Source: Desulfosudis oleivorans (lineage in GTDB: Bacteria > Desulfobacterota > Desulfobacteria > Desulfobacterales > SURF-7). From it: a DNA stretch of 64,000 bases. The notes under the pieces are model-generated. The model saw only the letters and a list, made by a program, of their open reading frames with translations. It searched no databases and was not told the DNA's origin. The first letter of the stretch is position 1. Each line of letters starts with the position of its first letter. The translations under genes were made by a program, and so were the position numbers. This document shows, one piece after another, positions 60,320 through 64,000 of this stretch. The DNA lies in NCBI GenBank assembly GCA_020723325.1, contig DYJD01000016.1, positions 62,001-126,000 of the forward strand, in the 5' to 3' direction.

Positions 60320-60604
60320 ATGACGCTTACAAAAAACCACATCATTGATGCAATCCAGGAATCCCTTGGATTTTCTCGAAACAGGTCGGCGGAAGTCACG
60401 GAAACCTTGCTCGAACTCATCAAGAAAACACTGGAAGACGGTGACTCAATGATGATCAGCGGCTTCGGCAAGTTCAACGTCAAAGCCAAGAAAGAACGCC
60501 GTGGAAGAAATCCGGCTACCGGTAATGATATGATGCTGGACCCGCGGCGAGTGGTTACATTCACCTGTTCCGGCAAGCTTAGAGAAAAGATCAACGGGGA
60601 TTGA
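60320..60604 (+). CDS. ihfA: Integration host factor subunit alpha (HU/IHF family)
   Basis: 94 residues, the normal length. MTLTKNHIIDAIQESLGFSR (N-terminal helices) and GFGKFNVKAKKERRGRNPAT (beta-arm with the DNA-intercalating Pro in RNPATG) match HU/IHF. The alpha-subunit assignment is from the overall pattern (LTKxxiIDaIqe); HU cannot be excluded. It bends DNA and supports sigma-54 promoters, recombination and nucleoid structure, which could matter for the enhancer-driven operon at 41104. GGAGGAGCAAC precedes the ATG. A strong terminator follows. Confidence 0.9.
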   Translation: MTLTKNHIIDAIQESLGFSRNRSAEVTETLLELIKKTLEDGDSMMISGFGKFNVKAKKERRGRNPATGNDMMLDPRRVVTFTCSGKLREKINGD

Positions 60605-60746
60605 GCAACAGCGCCGGGTGTGTCGTCCGGCAATCCTCCCTGCCCCGGTTTCCAGCAGATAATTCGACCATCATCCGCAGCGACAGCGCGGCTGGGTCAA
60701 TTCCAGCCGAGGGATGACCATGCCTGGATTCTCCGGATCGGAAACC

Positions 60747-60785
60747 AAAATGCCTTTCGGTTCCAGACCGAAAGGCATTTTTGCC
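60747..60785 (+). terminator. Rho-independent terminator after ihfA
   Basis: AAAATGCCTTTCGG (60747-60760), loop TTCCAGA, CCGAAAGGCATTTTT (60768-60782): a 14-bp perfect stem followed by a T-run. It lies inside the longer upstream extension of the next reading frame and rules out a start before 60785. Confidence 0.9.
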
Positions 60786-60821
60786 GGTGCCGGCCAAGCG
60801 CCGCCAGGCGGATTGGTTTGT

Positions 60822-62084
60822 ATGAACATCATTAGCCTTATTATCCTGGCCGCCCTTTTCGGCAATTTTGTCCTTGGTCTGCTGGCGGATATTCTGAATC
60901 TTTCACGCTTGCGCCCGGATCTTCCGGCCGCCTTCAGTGATATTTACGATCCAGAGCAGTATCAAAGGTCCCAGGAATATCTACGGGTCAACACCCGTTT
61001 CGGCTGGATCACGGCTGTTTTTCAGCTTGCAGTGCTGTTGCTGTTTTGGTTCGGCAACGGATTTCCCTGGCTGGATCAAGCTGTGCGTTCATTGCGATAC
61101 GGGAGCGTACTCACCGGGCTGATTTACATGGGTACTCTCGTTTTATTCAGGGCCTTGCTTGCGCTGCCTTTCAGCATTTATGACACCTTTGTCATCGAAG
61201 AACGCTTCGGCTTCAATAAAACCACCTGGAAGGTATATGTCGCCGATTTGGTAAAAGGCCTGTTGCTCGGACTCGTTTTGGGTGGCCCCCTCCTTGCCGG
61301 AGTGCTGGCTTTTTTCGAATATGCCGGCGCAAACGCTTGGTGGTGCTGCTGGATCGCCGTGACCCTCTTCATGTTGTTCGTGCAATTCATGGCGCCTACC
61401 TGGATAATGCCGCTTTTCAATAAATTCACGCCCATTGAAAACGGTCCGTTGAAAACCGCCATCCTGGATTATGCTGCCTCTATTCGTTTTCCCATCCAGA
61501 ATGTTTATGTCATGGACGGCTCCAAGCGTTCCAGCAAGTCCAATGCCTTTTTCACCGGTTTCGGCCGCAACAAACGCATTGTCCTGTTCGACACCCTGAT
61601 CGCGCAACATTCCGTGCCGGAACTTGTGGCGGTGCTGGCCCATGAAATGGGACATTTCAAGAAGAAGCACATCCTGTGGATGCTGGCCTTTGGAATTGTT
61701 CAGATGGGTATTGTTTTTTACCTGTTGTCCATTTTCATTTCCCATCCCGGACTTTTTGAAGCATTTTACATGGACCGGCCTTCGGTTTATGCGGGCCTGA
61801 TTTTTTTCGGCCTGCTGTATAGTCCCATGGATTTTTTTATCAGTCTTTTGGTGCAAATGTTCTCGCGGCGCAACGAATATGCCGCCGACCGCTTTGCCGT
61901 GGAGACCACCGGCGATTCAGAAAGTCTGGCTTCAGCCCTGAAAAAACTGTCTGTGAAAAACCTTTCCAATCTGCTGCCCCATCCGTTTTATGTATTCCTG
62001 AATTATACCCACCCGCCGGTGTTGGAGCGGATCAACGCGTTCATGAAAATCGGGAGGAAGGCAAATGGGCAAGCGCGTTCTTAA
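60822..62084 (+). CDS. M48-family zinc metallopeptidase, Ste24/CAAX-type
   Basis: 420 residues from the ATG at 60822; an earlier ATG at 60714 would place the ihfA terminator inside the gene. HEMGH (H274, E275, H278) is the zinc-binding site, the third ligand lies in the NEYAADRFAV block about 80 residues on, and DGSKRSSKSNAFFTGFG is typical of Ste24/CAAX prenyl proteases. At least six membrane helices surround it. In bacteria such proteases act in membrane protein quality control. The end overlaps the exonuclease III gene by 20 bp. Confidence 0.9.
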   Translation: MNIISLIILAALFGNFVLGLLADILNLSRLRPDLPAAFSDIYDPEQYQRSQEYLRVNTRFGWITAVFQLAVLLLFWFGNGFPWLDQAVRSLRYGSVLTGLIYMGTLVLFRALLALPFSIYDTFVIEERFGFNKTTWKVYVADLVKGLLLGLVLGGPLLAGVLAFFEYAGANAWWCCWIAVTLFMLFVQFMAPTWIMPLFNKFTPIENGPLKTAILDYAASIRFPIQNVYVMDGSKRSSKSNAFFTGFGRNKRIVLFDTLIAQHSVPELVAVLAHEMGHFKKKHILWMLAFGIVQMGIVFYLLSIFISHPGLFEAFYMDRPSVYAGLIFFGLLYSPMDFFISLLVQMFSRRNEYAADRFAVETTGDSESLASALKKLSVKNLSNLLPHPFYVFLNYTHPPVLERINAFMKIGRKANGQARS

Positions 62085-62853
62085 ATTGATCTCCTGGAAT
62101 GTGAACGGCCTGCGGGCGGCCATGAACAAAGATTTTTCAGCATCCCTGGCGCGCTTAAATGCGGATATAGTGGCCATCCAGGAAACCAAACTGCAGGAAT
62201 CCCAATTGACACCGGAGATGCAGGCAATAGCCGGCTATGAAGCCCATTGGTCCTTTTCCACTGTGAAAAAGGGCTACAGCGGGGTGGCGACCTATACCCG
62301 CCTGAAACCCCTGCTAGTGCGGCATGGGATCGGCCGGCCGGCCTATGATGATGAAGGCCGTATCCTGGAAATGGATTTCGGCGATTTTGTTTTCTTCAAT
62401 GTGTATTTTCCCAACGGCCAGATGAGTGAAGAGCGCCTGGCCTACAAACTCGATTTTTATCGAGATTTTTTTGCCCATGCCGATGTATATAAAGATCAAG
62501 GCCGCAGCCTGATCATCACCGGCGATTATAATACAGCCCATAATGAGATCGATCTGAAAAATCCCAAGGCCAATGAGAACTATTCCGGGTTCCTCAGAAT
62601 TGAGCGGGACTGGCTGGACAGGATTATCGCCAACGGTTATGTGGACACCTTTCGGCATTATCATCCGGATACGATCCAGTATTCCTGGTGGACCTACCGT
62701 TTCAAGGCTAGGGAGAAAAACGCCGGATGGCGCATCGACTATTTTTTTGTCACCCAGGACATCATTGACAAGGGCTGGGTCAGAGAGGCCTTTATTGACA
62801 ACTCCATTCAAGGTTCGGATCACTGTCCCATCGGCCTGATGCTTGAAATTTAA
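62065..62853 (+). CDS. xth: Exodeoxyribonuclease III
   Basis: 262 residues, the usual length. Catalytic-fold blocks: SWNVNGLRA, QETKLQ (metal-binding Glu), GYSGVATY, IITGDYNTAHNEIDLKNP (Asp-Asn active site), WWTYRF, WRIDYFFVT, and the C-terminal SDHCPIG with catalytic His. It is an apurinic/apyrimidinic endonuclease and 3'-5' exonuclease in base excision repair. The start ATG lies 20 bp inside the protease gene, with GGGAGGAAGGC upstream, so translation is coupled. The class is the exoA/xth subfamily rather than long eukaryotic APE. Confidence 0.95.
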   Translation: MGKRVLKLISWNVNGLRAAMNKDFSASLARLNADIVAIQETKLQESQLTPEMQAIAGYEAHWSFSTVKKGYSGVATYTRLKPLLVRHGIGRPAYDDEGRILEMDFGDFVFFNVYFPNGQMSEERLAYKLDFYRDFFAHADVYKDQGRSLIITGDYNTAHNEIDLKNPKANENYSGFLRIERDWLDRIIANGYVDTFRHYHPDTIQYSWWTYRFKAREKNAGWRIDYFFVTQDIIDKGWVREAFIDNSIQGSDHCPIGLMLEI

Positions 62854-62875
62854 TGGAGAAGAAGGCGGAAATTCC

Positions 62876-63643
62876 ATGATTACCAATGTGGATACCCTGT
62901 TTCCCTGGGAATTTCCAAACCGGCAGGACCGCTTCCATTTTTTTCCGGAAGTGGATTCCACCATGGAAATCGCCCGTGAACTTGCCCATGATGGGTGTCC
63001 TGCTTTTACGGTGGTCACGGCTGATCGGCAAACCAAGGGCCGCGGCCGGTTACGGCGGACATGGCTATCTGATCTGGGAGGGCTCTATTTTACCCTGGTG
63101 CTTAGATCTAAAATTCCTCCGGCCCTAAGTTTCCGGATTAATTTTGCAGCAGCCGTGGTCCTGGCCCGCCTGTTGCAGCGGGAATTCAACCTGCCGGCCA
63201 AGGTCAAATGGCCCAACGACATCTTGGTGAATGGTAAAAAAATCTGTGGCATGCTGTCGGAAATGGAGGTGGAGGCCGAAGCGCTGGTTTTTGTCAATAT
63301 CGGCATCGGTATCAACATCAACAACGATCCTTCCTCCCAGGAACCCCAGGCCACATCCCTGCAAAAGGAACTGGGCCGAAAAGTACTGCGCAAGCAGATT
63401 CTGGCAGGCTTTTTGGACGATTTTGAAAACAGGCTTGAGCAGCCGGCCACACTTGTGACCATCATCGATGAATGGAAAGCTGAAAACGCCACCATCGGCC
63501 GGCCGGTACGCATCGTTACCGGCGACCGGCAGTTTGCCGGTACGGCCATGGATGTGGATGAAACCGGGGCGTTGATTCTGGAACTTGCCGACGGCCGCCG
63601 GCAACAGATTCTTTACGGCGATTGTTTTCATCAAGCTACCTGA
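62876..63643 (+). CDS. birA: Biotin-[acetyl-CoA-carboxylase] ligase
   Basis: 255 residues from the ATG at 62876, 20 bp after the xth stop; an upstream TTG overlaps xth and is less likely. The biotin protein ligase core has FPEVDSTMEIARELA, QTKGRGRLRRTW (BirA nucleotide/biotin loop GRGRxxR), KVKWPNDILVNGKKICGML and IGIGININND. The C-terminal SH3-like domain ends at about residue 250. There is no N-terminal winged helix, so this is a class I ligase that does not repress transcription. It would biotinylate the carrier of the acyl-CoA carboxylase at 36686. Confidence 0.94.
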   Translation: MITNVDTLFPWEFPNRQDRFHFFPEVDSTMEIARELAHDGCPAFTVVTADRQTKGRGRLRRTWLSDLGGLYFTLVLRSKIPPALSFRINFAAAVVLARLLQREFNLPAKVKWPNDILVNGKKICGMLSEMEVEAEALVFVNIGIGININNDPSSQEPQATSLQKELGRKVLRKQILAGFLDDFENRLEQPATLVTIIDEWKAENATIGRPVRIVTGDRQFAGTAMDVDETGALILELADGRRQQILYGDCFHQAT

Positions 63644-63730
63644 CAGCAGCAGTTTTAATTTTTAGATGTAATCCTTCCTTCAAACATTAAAATTAGAATT
63701 ACTGGAGAGTCATAGCCGGTTTCTTCCGTT

Positions 63731-63754
63731 GTGGGAGCGGCTTCCAGCCGCGCT
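63731..63754 (+). repeat. REP element, copy 5
   Basis: GTGG foot, core GCGGCTTCCAGCCGC, then GCT instead of GAT. Confidence 0.82.
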
Positions 63755-63858
63755 ACAGCCTAACTTATAATCAAGGCCCGGCTTTTTTAATTATTACACT
63801 ATATCGGTGAATTGTTTCGGCATTATAAAATAATGCCGCGGTGATTCCACTTTTTTTA

Positions 63859-63887
63859 TTGACAAGGGTCTTTTAATTCGTTAAAAG
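63859..63887 (+). promoter_or_regulatory. Candidate promoter of the tRNA-Lys gene
   Basis: TTGACA (63859-63864), 17-nt spacer, TAAAAG (63882-63887), 14 bp before the tRNA. Perfect -35, weak -10. Confidence 0.5.
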
Positions 63888-63901
63888 CCTTTTGTTTTTA
63901 A

Positions 63902-63974
63902 GGGCCGTTAACTCAGACGGTAGAGTATCTGCCTTTTAAGCAGAGAGTCGTTGGTTCGAGTCCAACACGGCCCA
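63902..63974 (+). tRNA. tRNA-Lys (anticodon TTT)
   Basis: 73 nt. Acceptor stem GGGCCGT/ACGGCCC, D stem ACTC/GAGT, anticodon stem TCTGC/GCAGA with loop CTTTTAA (anticodon TTT), T stem GTTGG/CCAAC with TTCGAGT loop, discriminator A. CCA is not encoded, so it must be added by the tRNA nucleotidyltransferase. Confidence 0.95.
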
Positions 63975-64000
63975 TCTGAAAATGCTATTTGTCAGTCCCC

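Noticed and set aside
60714-60821. N-terminal extension of the Ste24-type protease
   Set aside because: It contains the strong rho-independent terminator of ihfA and no domain; the membrane protein begins at 60822.

Overview
The window looks like a moderately GC-rich Desulfobacterota (deltaproteobacterial, Desulfobacteraceae-like) chromosome. The grounds are the gene set: a biotin-dependent acyl-CoA carboxylase beta subunit of the propionyl/methylmalonyl type, formate-tetrahydrofolate ligase, an HdrD-like CCG iron-sulfur protein beside an HgcA-like corrinoid protein, a sigma-54 enhancer-binding protein, PilZ and HDOD regulators, and Gram-negative lipid A genes (lpxK, waaA). Genus cannot be fixed from sequence alone.

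Layout. 1-3.7 kb: the end of a cyclic-nucleotide-binding-like gene and a six-PAS hybrid histidine kinase. 4.1-18.5 kb: an accessory island with four large signalling/immunity-like ATPases. They have different N-termini (metallophosphoesterase-NACHT twice, KAP NTPase once, caspase-NTPase-TPR once) but all end in the same FGE-sulfatase/C-type-lectin domain. The last ~100 bp of each gene looks like a variable repeat (VR) of a diversity-generating retroelement (DGR): constant GGSW/GAW and GFRC borders enclose hypervariable codons, mostly NNC. Three of the four are followed by a short hairpin and then a broken copy of the DGR accessory gene avd. No reverse transcriptase or template repeat is present here. 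An LCAT-like lipase gene lies directly upstream of the caspase protein and is probably its partner.

18.7-29.1 kb: orphan Phd/YefM antitoxin, ketopantoate reductase, a Ser/Thr kinase fused to DUF1566, a PilZ protein, a PspA/vWA envelope cluster and an OmpR-type two-component system. 29.4-38.3 kb: fhs, a heterodimeric ABC exporter with one degenerate ATP site, a cold-shock protein, a tyrosine phosphatase and the carboxylase. 38.4-39.5 kb: a REP-associated tyrosine transposase inside perfect terminal inverted repeats. 39.5-44.5 kb: a sigma-54 activator followed by paired palindromes, a -24/-12-like promoter and a three-gene operon ending in the HgcA-like corrinoid protein. 45.3-48.8 kb: lipid A/Kdo genes. 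49-63.6 kb: icd, comF, a chemoreceptor, three paralogous branched-chain amino-acid-type binding proteins with a duplicated lipoprotein gene, HDOD, ihfA, Ste24-type protease, exonuclease III and birA; then tRNA-Lys.

Two dispersed repeat families run through the intergenic spaces: a GGGGTC/GGTATC palindromic element (up to ~150 bp, seven full or partial copies) and a REP with core GCGGCTTCCAGCCGC (five copies). Domain and family calls were made by reading the sequence and were not checked against a database.
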